In this document: positions 55,801-64,000 of the stretch, in pieces | Layout: every line of letters starts with the position of its first letter | Numbering within the stretch: the stretch's first letter is position 1 | Notes under the pieces: model-generated | What the model saw: the letters and a program-made list of their open reading frames with translations, nothing else | What the model was told of the DNA's origin: nothing | Databases searched by the model: none | NCBI GenBank assembly: GCA_016719055.1 | Contig: JADKAW010000050.1 | Location: forward strand, 1 to 64,000 | Origin: Candidatus Rhodoferax mariagerensis | GTDB lineage: Bacteria > Pseudomonadota > Gammaproteobacteria > Burkholderiales > Burkholderiaceae_C | Direction: 5' to 3' | Length of the DNA: 64,000 nucleotides | Program-made: the position numbers and the translations under genes

Positions 55801-58602
55801 CGAAGGGGCTCCGGTCGGTTGCGTTGGCGCGCTGGGTGTGGGACAGCTCCAGCCCGGCGTCGAGTGAGTCCATGAATTGCGGCACCCGGATTGGTTTGGT
55901 CAGGTAGCGGAAAAAGCCGGCGGCCAGGCCGCGCTCAATGTCACGCGGCATGGCATTGGCACTGAGCGCCAGCACCGGTATGTGCCGGGTGGCCGGGTCG
56001 TCCTGCAAAATTTTGAGGGCCTGCAGGCCGCTGATGCCCGGCAGGTTGATGTCGAGCAAAATCAGGTCGGGCAGGTGTTCGCGTGCCAGCGCAATGCCGC
56101 GCATGGCGTCTTCGGCACCAAACAGCCGCAGGTCGGGCCGCCGGGCCACCAGCTGCTCGACCAGCGCCATGTTGGCGCGGTTGTCTTCCACATACAGCAG
56201 GGTGCGCACCGGGTGGCCGGCCACGATGGGCGTGATGTGCGACAACAGCATTTCGGTGGCCACGTCGTCAAACTGGGGTGCGCCCGCCAGGGCCAGCTCG
56301 ATCCAGAACTCGCTGCCGGTGCCCACGGTGCTGACCACACCAATCTCGCCGCCCATTTGCTCCACCAGCCGTTTGCTTACCAGCAACCCGATGCCGGTGC
56401 CTTGTTCGTCGCTGTTTTCCTTGCCCAGGCGGTTGAATGGCTGAAACAGTTGTGCCAGTTCTTCTGCCTTCAAGCCGCTGCCGGTGTCTTGCACGCAGAT
56501 GCGCAGGCGGCCCGTGGCGCGTTCGCTGTAGGTCACAAACACGCTGCCGCCCTGGCGGTTGTACTTGATGGCATTGGACAGCAGGTTGATCAGCACCTGT
56601 TTCAGCCGCGTGCGGTCGGCAGCCACAAAACACGGTGCGGCAAAGCTGGGGTAATGCAGGTGCAACTCTTTGTTGAGTGACAGCGGCTCCATCAGGGTCA
56701 TGCAGTCCTGCAGCACCTCGGACAACTGCACCGGTTCGCACGACAGGCTCAGTCGGCCCGACTCAATCAGCGCCAGGTCCAGCACCTGATTGATCAGCTC
56801 CAGCAAATACCAGCCGGCACTCAAAATTTGATGGATGCTGGCCTTTTGCTCGGGTGTGGGCAGCGGGGTGCCCGACTCCAGCAACTGGGCAAAGCCCAAA
56901 ATGGCGTTGAGTGGCGAGCGCAGCTCGTGGCTCATGCCCGACAAGAAATCTGATTTGGCCTGGTTGGCCTTGTCGGCCAGCGCCCGCGCACTCTCAAGCT
57001 CGGCGTTTTTGTCGCGCAACACCTGGTCAAGCCGCTCGCGCTCCACTTCGGCGGCGCGCCGGGCGGTGTTGTCGGTGCCAATCAGCAGGTAACCAATGAT
57101 GGTGTTGCCTTCGTCGCGCAGCGCGGTGACCGACACCACGGCGGGGAATCGGCTGCCATCCTTGCGAATGTAGGTCAGCTCATAAATGTCTTCAATGCCG
57201 CGCGACGCCTTGAAAACCAGCGCTTCAAAGCCGGGCTGAATGTGGGTGTTCAGTTCCAGGCTGAGTGACTTGGCGCGGGCAATCACCTCCTGCGGGTCAG
57301 AAATGTCGGCCGGGGTGATGCTGTTCATCACCTCTGCTGCGGTGTAGCCCAGCATGCGCTCGGCACCCACGTTAAAAATCTGGATCACCCCGCGTGCGTC
57401 GGTGGCAATGCTGGAGAAATTGGCACTGTTGAAGATGGCGTGTTGCAAAGCGTTGACCTGGCGCAAGGTCTGCTGCGCGGCATATTCGGCCGTTACATTG
57501 CGAAACACCAGCACCGCGCCCATCACGGTGCTGTCAGCATCCTGAATTGGCGCGCAGCTATCGGCAATGTCGTATTCGGTGCCGTCGCGGCTGATCAGCA
57601 CGGTGTGGTTGGCCAGGCCCTGCAGGGTGCCCAGCGCCAGCACCTTGGCCACCGGCACGGCAGAGGGCTGGCGGGTGGCCTTGCTGATGATGCGAAACAC
57701 CGCGTCCACCGGCTGGCCCAGCGCCTGCGCCTGGGTCCAGCCGGTCAGCTTTTGCGCTACCGGGTTGATCAGCGTCACCCGGGCCTGGGCGTCGGTGGCA
57801 ATCACCGCGTCACCAATCGAGTTAAGCGTGACCGCCAGTTTTTGCTCGCCTTCTTGCAGGTGGCGGTTGGCCTGCGCCAGCTGCTGGTTGCTGGCCGCTT
57901 GGTCACTGAGCAAGCGCTCGGTCTGCAGGCGCACCTGCTGCGTCACCCGCAACTGCAGTTTTTGATAGATCAGGTAGGCAAAGGTGACCGAAAGCAACAC
58001 CGCCAGCAGCCCAAACGCCACCATGACGCCCAGCAGCCTGCGCATGGCGGCATCAAATTCCAGGTCGGCTAGGGTTTGCGCCATGTCTTGCCGCAGCAGG
58101 TAGGCCGTCATCTCGGTGCGAATCTGGTCCATCAGGCGTTTGCCAGAACCACTGTCCATCAGCCGCTGAGCCGCAGCTTTGTCGCCGGCGCGCACCAGGG
58201 TGATGGTCTGTGCCAGTTCGGCCATCTTGGCCTGGATCAAAGGGGCTAGCCGCAGCAGATGTGCGCTGGCGGTGGCATCGGTGGTCAACGCCTGCAGGGT
58301 TTTCAGTTGATCGTCAATGTCAATATGCACTGCCAGGTAGGGTTGCAGATAACTTTCCTGGCCGGTCAGGGCGTAGCCGCGCTGGCCAATTTCAGCGTCT
58401 TTGAGCCCGGACAAAAGCCATTGGCTTGGCCCAAGATGTTGCGCGAATAACGCCGCTGCTCGGAAGCCTGCGCGATCTGCAGGTATGACCATGCCGTGAA
58501 AGCAATGCCTGCTGATAAAAGTAATAGCAGGACAGCCAGCACCATCAGGGGCTGGCGGGTGTATTTTTGGGATAGACGCATGAAAGTTGCTGATTGGGTC
58601 AT
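55790..58602 (-). pseudogene. CHASE3-like PAS hybrid histidine kinase, one-base frameshift
   Basis: From ATG 58602 the frame gives MTQSATFMRLSQKYTRQPLM, a membrane helix (VLAVLLLLLSAGIAFTAWSY) and YSRNILGQANGF; at about 58420 a run of four T lacks one base, and the next frame continues SGLKDAEIGQRGYALTGQES, a CHASE3-type sensor domain, a second helix (LLGVMVAFGLLAVLLSVTFA), two PAS domains (about 270-510), HisKA (GMSHELRSPLNAILGFAQLL), ATPase (NLLSNAIKYN, GTGIGLLVSKRL) and a receiver (LPDLILLDINLPGISG). The span of 2813 bases is one short of a codon multiple. All other domains are undamaged, so recent loss or a sequencing error is likely. A restart inside is possible. Confidence 0.82.
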
Positions 58603-58645
58603 GAATGGCTGAGCCCATGGGTCATTGCGGTCCTGTTGTTGCTGG

Positions 58646-58763
58646 CAAATGCCAAATGGGCAGACCAACTGCCCATGCCTGTTGCTACGGACTGCTGGGT
58701 GTGTTTCCGCTGCTGGCACGCAAATGCCAAATGGGCAGACTAACTGCCCGTGCCTGTTGCTAC
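58646..58763. repeat. Twin 43-bp repeat with hairpins upstream of the hybrid kinase
   Basis: Copies at 58646-58688 and 58721-58763 match at 41 of 43 positions, 75 bases apart. Each contains ATGGGCAG, a five-base loop and CTGCCC(A/G)T, so each can form an eight-pair hairpin. They lie 45-160 bases upstream of the kinase start, in its probable promoter or leader. They could be operators or a small repeat family. Confidence 0.75.
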
Positions 58764-58868
58764 TGTGCGCTGGCGCACTTAAGGAAAGAATTGCTGGTCT
58801 GTGAGGCGGTGCGTGGTCACCACCGCTACGCGCTGTGGGCTGGTAGCTCGATGCTGAGATTATACTAA

Positions 58869-58915
58869 ATTGGGCTCTAGCCCTTATGCAGCTTGCACTG
58901 GGTGCTCTGGTTATT
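58869..58915 (+). repeat. Short CTAGCCCTT repeat
   Basis: TGGGCTCTAGCCCTTATGCA followed by GCTTGCACTGGGTG; a member of the repeat family in the gap between the kinase and the zeta-like pair. Confidence 0.55.
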
Positions 58916-59000
58916 GAAGTGACAAAGGTGCGGGGTTGCTGTCTTTGCTTTGGATTCTGGTATCTTATGAACATCGGCACTTGCCAATCAGGAGTTCATC

Positions 59001-59249
59001 GTGGGCCATAAAGTTTTACTGAGCGAAAAGTCCATGCAGGTCATGGAGGAGTGCATTCCAGAGCTTGCCAGTCATGCTTTCAGGCTGGCTTATTACCAGG
59101 CGCTCACTGCGGGCGCCGGGGTACTTGAGGCAGTTGACGGCAGTTTGGTAGAAACCACTGCTGACGGGGACAGAAAAGTGCTGCGTCAATTGCCTTCGCC
59201 AACAAAAGTCGAGATGGGCAGCAGGCGGATGCGGTCGCGACATTCATGA
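59001..59249 (+). CDS. Small partner of the zeta-like toxin, probable antitoxin
   Basis: 82 residues from GTG 59001, with CAGGAG nine bases upstream. Sequence MGHKVLLSEKSMQVMEECIP, then ELASHAFRLAYYQALTAGAG and a strand-rich middle VLEAVDGSLVETTADGDRKV, ending in a basic tail. The gene overlaps the next by four bases (ATGA), the usual layout for an antitoxin ahead of its toxin. It does not resemble the classical epsilon antitoxin; the identification is by position. Confidence 0.6.
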   Translation: MGHKVLLSEKSMQVMEECIPELASHAFRLAYYQALTAGAGVLEAVDGSLVETTADGDRKVLRQLPSPTKVEMGSRRMRSRHS

Positions 59250-59995
59250 CTGCGCAAGTACCCCGCTTACGGATGTTTGCTGGCCCCAATGGGTCCGGCA
59301 AAAGCACCATCAAAGATGTGCTGCCGCCTGATTGGCTGGGCGTTTACATCAATGCGGACGAGCTTGAAAAGGTCACTGAAAAAACCGGTGTTCTGTCATT
59401 GACGGCATTTGATGTCGCAACTGACAACGAGAGTCTGCAGGCTTTTTTGCGCCAAGCGAGTTTGTTGAGCAAAGCGGACCTGCATGCAGATGCAGCACAG
59501 CTGAAACTTGTCAACAATGAAATCCACTTTGGATCAGTTCCGGTGAACTCCTACCTTGCCTCCGTATTGGCAGACTTCATCCGTCACAAACTGCTGGGAA
59601 CCAGGACTTCATTCACTTTCGAAACCGTCATGTCGTCACCCGACAAAGTGGCATTTTTGCAAAAGGCTCAGCAGGCCGGCTACAGAACCTATTTGTATTT
59701 CGTCGCTACTGAGGACCCCGAGATCAATGTGTCGCGTGTGAAATATCGGGTCAGTACTGGCGGTCATACCGTGCCAGAAGAAAAAATTATCAGCCGTTAT
59801 TCGCGATCACTTGATTTGTTGTCGGACGCCGTGACGTTCTCCAACCGCGCCTACATTTTTGACAACTCCGGCTTTCAACGAGTCTGGATTGCGCAAGTCA
59901 CCGATGGTGAACTCATTGAAATCAAGACAGATCAGATGCCGGCTTGGTTCAAGACGGCGTTGTGGGACAAGTTTGATACCAACGCCGCCGACTGA
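59246..59995 (+). CDS. Zeta-toxin-like P-loop kinase
   Basis: 249 residues. Walker A GPNGSGKST is at 13-21 after RLRMFA; LGVYINADELEKV resembles the INADE motif of zeta toxins, in which Asp and Glu take part in substrate binding and catalysis, and FTFETVMSS with RVKYRVSTGGHTVPEEKIIS provides the arginine-rich second half. Zeta toxins phosphorylate UDP-N-acetylglucosamine and block cell-wall synthesis; other members phosphorylate other sugars. Coupled to the upstream small gene. Intact. Confidence 0.8.
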   Translation: MTAQVPRLRMFAGPNGSGKSTIKDVLPPDWLGVYINADELEKVTEKTGVLSLTAFDVATDNESLQAFLRQASLLSKADLHADAAQLKLVNNEIHFGSVPVNSYLASVLADFIRHKLLGTRTSFTFETVMSSPDKVAFLQKAQQAGYRTYLYFVATEDPEINVSRVKYRVSTGGHTVPEEKIISRYSRSLDLLSDAVTFSNRAYIFDNSGFQRVWIAQVTDGELIEIKTDQMPAWFKTALWDKFDTNAAD

Positions 59996-60119
59996 ATACG
60001 CAGCCGATGTTGCTCGCTGCCAGAAGTAGACAGCACCTTCTGTTTCATGGCCAGCCTTCATTTCGGCGGGACATCACGCCCGCTTGACGACCCCATTCTG
60101 CGCAGAGCGGGCATACGAT

Positions 60120-60138
60120 ATTAAAATCGGATTTTAAT
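60120..60138 (+). promoter_or_regulatory. Perfect AT-rich palindrome before the DUF4143 ATPase gene
   Basis: ATTAAAATC-G-GATTTTAAT, nine-base arms, ends 10 bases before the ATG at 60149. Could bind a dimeric repressor or contain the -10 element; no ribosome-binding site is visible, which raises the chance of a leaderless message. Confidence 0.5.
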
Positions 60139-60148
60139 TTAGTAAGAA

Positions 60149-61327
60149 ATGTACCAACAACGCCTGCTTGCCCCGGTGCTTCGCCAAGCCATGGCCAGCT
60201 TTCCTGCCGTCTTGCTGACCGGGCCACGCCAGTCCGGCAAAACCACCTTTCTGAAACACGAAGCGGGTGCCGGGGTGGATTACGTCAGTTTTGACGACCC
60301 ACTCGAGCGTGACTTTGCCAGCCTTGATCCGCAAGGGTTTTTGCAGCGGTTCGTCAGTCGTGCGGTGATCCTGGACGAGATTCAGTATGTGCCCCACTTG
60401 TTGTCGCACCTGAAGATGCGCATAGACCAGGCTCCAGGAGAATGCGGGCGCTGGTTACTGACGGGTTCGCAACAGTTTGGCTTGATGCGTGATGTCAGCG
60501 AATCATTGGCGGGCCGCATCGCCATTCTGGAGTTGCCGCCGTTCTCACATGAAGAATTCTTGCGCCCGGCATTGAACGATGTTCTTTGGCAAGGTGGCTA
60601 CCCGGTTGTCGCACTGAACCCCGAGAGGCGCGACATGTGGTTGCGCAGCTATGTGGCCACCTACATTGAGCGCGATGTGCGCCAGATTCGCAATATTCCC
60701 GACCTGCAGGTTTTTAACCAATTCATCAACCTGGCTGCAGCCCGGCATGGGCAAGCGTTTCACGCCGCCGACCTTTCACGCGAACTCGGCATCTCGCAAC
60801 CCACGGTGAAATCCTGGGGCGGCGTTTTGGAGGCCTCTTATATTGCCTGTTTCTTGCCGCCGTGGTTTCGCAATTACGGCAAACGCATTGTCAAAACACC
60901 GAAGTTTTACTTTCTGGACTCAGCCCTGGTCAACTTGCTGACCCGCCAGCCCGATGCTGCGGCCGCACTGGCGGGGCCCATGGGCGGTGCGATGCTGGAG
61001 GGCTGGGTGGTCACCGAGGCGGTCAAGGTGTTCATGGCCTTGGGGCGCAAGCCGGACTTGTATTACTGGCGCTCCAATGACGGGCTGGAAGTGGACCTGC
61101 TGATCATGATCAAGGGCAAATTGCAAAGCATCGAAGTCAAGCTCACCGCCACACCGGGTGCCGGCCACGCGATGCCGATGCAGCGCTTCATCACAACGGC
61201 TGGCGACGAGGCCTGGCCACAGGGTGTGCTGGTGTGTAGCGTGGCTGAGAATCGCCTGTTGCCCCAGGGGCATCAGGCCATGCCATGGCAGCTTTTCCCG
61301 CAATGGCTGCATAAGCGCCTAAACTGA
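60149..61327 (+). CDS. AAA ATPase with DUF4143 domain
   Basis: 392 residues. AAA_14 ATPase with Walker A LLTGPRQSGKTT (22-33), Walker B AVILDEIQYVP, and LLTGSQQFGLMRDVSESLAG; then a helix-turn-helix-like part (LSRELGISQPTVKSWGGVLE) and the DUF4143 end, with YYWRSNDGLEVDLLI and IEVKLT, a degenerate PD-(D/E)xK-like nuclease pattern. This family is widespread, often horizontally moved, and has no settled function. It follows the zeta-like pair by 153 bases with its own palindromic promoter region. Confidence 0.85.
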   Translation: MYQQRLLAPVLRQAMASFPAVLLTGPRQSGKTTFLKHEAGAGVDYVSFDDPLERDFASLDPQGFLQRFVSRAVILDEIQYVPHLLSHLKMRIDQAPGECGRWLLTGSQQFGLMRDVSESLAGRIAILELPPFSHEEFLRPALNDVLWQGGYPVVALNPERRDMWLRSYVATYIERDVRQIRNIPDLQVFNQFINLAAARHGQAFHAADLSRELGISQPTVKSWGGVLEASYIACFLPPWFRNYGKRIVKTPKFYFLDSALVNLLTRQPDAAAALAGPMGGAMLEGWVVTEAVKVFMALGRKPDLYYWRSNDGLEVDLLIMIKGKLQSIEVKLTATPGAGHAMPMQRFITTAGDEAWPQGVLVCSVAENRLLPQGHQAMPWQLFPQWLHKRLN

Positions 61328-61375
61328 CTCAAGCCCTTATGTAACCAGCACCGACAGCTATCAATTAGATAACAC
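61326..61375 (+). repeat. Short CTAGCCCTT repeat (CAAGCCCTT variant)
   Basis: ACTCAAGCCCTTATGTAACC followed by AGCACCGACAGCTATCAATT, at the stop of the DUF4143 gene. Confidence 0.55.
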
Positions 61376-61461
61376 AGCAATAAGCCTACACTGTGACAGG
61401 GCTTTTTGCACGGGAGCCACTTCGCCTCGCGCTTGACGGCGCTCAATACAGGAGCCAACAC

Positions 61462-64000
61462 ATGGCCAGAAAAGCAGTGGCCAAGGCCATCCCAACAGCG
61501 GTGACAACTTCTGCGACAGCACCATTGCCTCTGGCAGCCCCACAGCCCCCTTTGACAGCCGCGCCCGGCAACTTTCCCATCGTCGGGATCGGCGCATCGG
61601 CGGGTGGTTTGGCGGCTTTTGAGGCGTTTTTCTCGGGCATGCCCGAGGGCGTGGAGCCCGGCATGGCCTTTGTGCTGGTGCAGCACCTGGCACCCGACCA
61701 CAAAAGCCTGCTGGCCGAGCTGATTCGCCGCTACACCCGAATGCCGGTGTTTGAGGTGGAAGACAGCATGGTGGTGGCGATCAACAGCATCTACATCATT
61801 GTGCCCAACCACGACCTGGCCCTGCTGGGCGGCAGTCTGCAACTGTTGGAGCCCAGCGCGCCACGCGGCCAGCGCTTGCCAATCGACTTCTTTTTCAGGT
61901 CGCTGGCCGATGACCAGCACGAACGGGCCATTGGCATCGTGCTCTCGGGCACCGGTAGCGACGGCACGCTGGGGGTGCGCGCCATCAAGGAAGTTGGCGG
62001 CATGGTCATGGCACAAACGCCAGAGTCCACCGAATTCGACGGTATGCCGCGCAGCGCCTTTCAAACCGGGGTGGTGGACTACCAGCTTGACGCCGACAAG
62101 ATGGCCGCACAACTCATCACCTATGTGAAATACGCCTTTGGGCAACTGTCTGTGCGCACCGACAAGCCGGTGCAGATCAGCGAGAGTGCGCTGAAAAAGA
62201 CCTTTGTGTTGCTGCGCACCCAGACCGGGCACGACTTTTCGCAATACAAGCCCAGCACCATCCACCGGCGCATTGAGCGGCGCATGTCGGTGCATCAGAT
62301 CGCGCTGATCGATGACTACGTGCGTTTTTTGCAGCAAACCCCGGCCGAGGTGGATGCGCTGTTTCATGACCTGCTGATTGGTGTGACGCAGTTTTTCCGC
62401 GACACCGAAGCTTTTGCTGCGCTGGAGGAGCTGGTGATTCCCAAGCTGTTTGCCGGCAAATCGGCCATCGGTGGCGTGGTGCGGATCTGGGTGGCGGGCT
62501 GCTCGACCGGCGAAGAGGCTTACTCGCTGGCCATTTTGCTGCAAGAGCACATGGAAGTCCTCAAGCAAAGCTACACCGTGCAGGTGTTTGCCACAGACAT
62601 TGATGCCCGTGCCATCGCCACCGCGCGCGTCGGGCTGTACCCGTTGGGCATTGCGGCTGATGTGTCACCGCAGCGACTGGCGCGTTTTTTCACGCCCGAG
62701 CCTGATGGGCAGGGTTTTCGCATTCATAAAAGCATCCGCGACATGCTGGTGTTCTCGGAGCAGGATTTAGCCCGCGACCCGCCGTTTTCCAAGCTCGACC
62801 TGCTCACCTGCCGCAACCTGCTGATTTACCTCAACGCCGACCTGCAAAAGCGCTTGATGCCGCTGTTTCACTATGCGCTCAATCCTCAGGGCGTGCTGTT
62901 TTTGGGCACCTCTGAGGGCATTGGTGACTTTCTGACGCTGTTTGCTACCCTGGACCGCAAGGCCAAGCTGTTTCAGCGCAAAGCGGCCGAACCAGCATCA
63001 CCGCGTAGTTTGCCAAGCCGGTTTTTGCCACCGGTGTCGGCGCAGGACACCCCCTTGCAGCGTGCTGCTGGCAAAGACAGTTTTGCGGCCAAGCTGCCGC
63101 TGCGGGAGCTGACCGAGCAGACCATGCTGGCCGAGCTGGTGCCAGCGGGCGCACTGGTCAATGCTGTGGGCGACATCTTGTACCTGCACGGACGCACCGG
63201 CATGTATCTGGAACCCACTCCGGGCGAAACAGGGGTCAACAATGTCCTGAAAATGGCCCGTGAAGGCTTGCGCCCGGCGCTGGCCAACGCGCTGCACCGC
63301 TGTGCTGTCAGCCGCGAGACCGTGCGCACACCAGCCATCCGGGTTAAGACCAATGGTCACTTTACCCGCGTGAACCTTTGCGTGCGCCCGGTGGCGGCCG
63401 ACGGCCAGACCAGTACTGACGGTGTCGCGCCCAGCGCGCCAGACGCCCGCCTATACCTGGTCATACTTGAAGAGTCGCCGGATGAAATGAGCGACACCGG
63501 GCCAACGCCAGTGCCTGCAAGCAGCGCCGAGGCCGCAGTCCCTCAGACCGCAGATGTCACCGCCCAAATAACCGCCCTGCGCGACGAATTGCGTGCCAAG
63601 GACGAGTACCTGCAAAGCACCCACGAAGAGCTGGAAAGCTCCAACGAAGAGCTCAAGTCCAGCAACGAGGAAATGCAGTCGGTCAACGAAGAGTTGCAAA
63701 GCACCAACGAAGAGCTGGAAACCTCCAAGGAAGAGCTGCAGTCGGTCAATGAAGAGCTGTCAACCGTCAACAACGAGCTGAGCCTGAAGGTGGAAGACCT
63801 GTCACGCCTGAACAACGACATGAACAACCTGCTGGCTGGCACCGGCATTGCCACAGTGTTTGTGGACCACCAGCTGCGCATTCTGCGGTTCACGCCGGCG
63901 GCGTCGCAGATCATCAACCTGATTGCCGCCGACGTGGGCCGCCCGGTAGGCCACATCGTCTCCAATCTGGCGGGTTACGCCAGCCTAGTGCCCGACGTGC
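61462..64000 (+). CDS. CheB-CheR-PAS fusion sensor, partial at the right edge
   Basis: At least 846 residues from ATG 61462 (AGGAG upstream); no stop before base 64000. CheB methylesterase (about 38-225): Ser46 in GIGASAGGLAAF, His75 in VQHLAPDH, Asp in LSGTGSDGTLG. CheR methyltransferase (about 230-510): GVTQFFRDTEAF, WVAGCSTGEEAYSLAILLQE, FATDIDARAIATA, DLLTCRNLLIYL. A coiled coil of repeated EELxSxNEEL units (about 700-785) then leads to a PAS domain (STVNNEL, GTGIATVFVDHQLRILRFTP). Relatives end in a histidine kinase. One protein thus adds and removes the same methyl mark, with the stand-alone CheB at 51989 as a possible partner. Confidence 0.92.
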   Translation, partial: MARKAVAKAIPTAVTTSATAPLPLAAPQPPLTAAPGNFPIVGIGASAGGLAAFEAFFSGMPEGVEPGMAFVLVQHLAPDHKSLLAELIRRYTRMPVFEVEDSMVVAINSIYIIVPNHDLALLGGSLQLLEPSAPRGQRLPIDFFFRSLADDQHERAIGIVLSGTGSDGTLGVRAIKEVGGMVMAQTPESTEFDGMPRSAFQTGVVDYQLDADKMAAQLITYVKYAFGQLSVRTDKPVQISESALKKTFVLLRTQTGHDFSQYKPSTIHRRIERRMSVHQIALIDDYVRFLQQTPAEVDALFHDLLIGVTQFFRDTEAFAALEELVIPKLFAGKSAIGGVVRIWVAGCSTGEEAYSLAILLQEHMEVLKQSYTVQVFATDIDARAIATARVGLYPLGIAADVSPQRLARFFTPEPDGQGFRIHKSIRDMLVFSEQDLARDPPFSKLDLLTCRNLLIYLNADLQKRLMPLFHYALNPQGVLFLGTSEGIGDFLTLFATLDRKAKLFQRKAAEPASPRSLPSRFLPPVSAQDTPLQRAAGKDSFAAKLPLRELTEQTMLAELVPAGALVNAVGDILYLHGRTGMYLEPTPGETGVNNVLKMAREGLRPALANALHRCAVSRETVRTPAIRVKTNGHFTRVNLCVRPVAADGQTSTDGVAPSAPDARLYLVILEESPDEMSDTGPTPVPASSAEAAVPQTADVTAQITALRDELRAKDEYLQSTHEELESSNEELKSSNEEMQSVNEELQSTNEELETSKEELQSVNEELSTVNNELSLKVEDLSRLNNDMNNLLAGTGIATVFVDHQLRILRFTPAASQIINLIAADVGRPVGHIVSNLAGYASLVPDV

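Noticed and set aside
61273..62568. Long open frame of 431 codons on the minus strand
   Set aside because: It is antisense to the CheB-CheR gene, whose catalytic motifs are all in the plus frame; the product is His/Gly-rich noise typical of GC-rich shadow frames.
63570..63790. Repetitive DNA resembling a tandem array
   Set aside because: It encodes the usual EELxSxNEEL coiled coil of CheB-CheR-PAS proteins; protein-level repetition explains it.

Overview
The window is GC-rich chromosomal DNA that looks like a betaproteobacterium of the Burkholderiales, most likely Comamonadaceae (Rhodoferax/Polaromonas-like). This rests on gene order (hslU-hslV-STAS-dksA-cobW and dapF-DUF484-xerC), on the protein sequences, and on a short intergenic repeat with a CTAGCCCTT core that recurs at least nine times. 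No tRNA, rRNA or CRISPR array was seen.

Region 1 (1-6508) is a gene graveyard. On the minus strand the collinear genes cobW, dksA, a STAS-domain gene, hslV and hslU can all be recognised, but all are broken by frameshifts. A dead IS1182-type element with perfect ends and CTAG target duplications sits between hslV and hslU. Region 2 (6556-12143) is an intact housekeeping block on the minus strand: rlmI, a small unknown gene, xerC, a DUF484 gene, dapF, and a protein fusing a MazG-like pyrophosphohydrolase to a PIN-like nuclease. Copies of the short repeat lie inside rlmI and dapF and are translated. Region 3 (12272-13464) is a ParE-type toxin-antitoxin pair, with an amber codon in the toxin, between two nearly identical 106-bp direct repeats. 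Region 4 (13948-19814) holds livMGF without livH, an alpha/beta hydrolase, an exported alpha-carbonic anhydrase and ruvB.

Region 5 (19954-50334) reads as an envelope and osmotic stress island. It has small exported or membrane proteins (three with single-base frameshifts), an AI-2E family permease, the CbpA/CbpM co-chaperone pair and a Ca2+-type P-ATPase. A patchwork of gene fragments (27293-28724, 31051-31239) follows, with DUF3330, PRC-barrel and His-rich small proteins, a TolC-MacA-MacB efflux operon and a 2836-residue cyclic beta-1,2-glucan synthase. It ends with BON lipoproteins, a cardiolipin synthase-like enzyme and a poly-G tract that is probably a sequencing or assembly artefact.

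Region 6 (50360-64000) is signal transduction. A tightly packed minus-strand cluster encodes a CHASE3-like hybrid histidine kinase (frameshifted), a receiver-GGDEF-EAL protein, a soluble PAS histidine kinase, a stand-alone CheB methylesterase, a receiver-PAS protein and a Crp/Fnr regulator. On the plus strand come a zeta-like toxin with its upstream partner, a DUF4143 AAA ATPase, and a large CheB-CheR-PAS protein that runs off the right edge. The cluster probably links a membrane stimulus to c-di-GMP turnover and transcription; this is inferred from domains and gene overlaps only.
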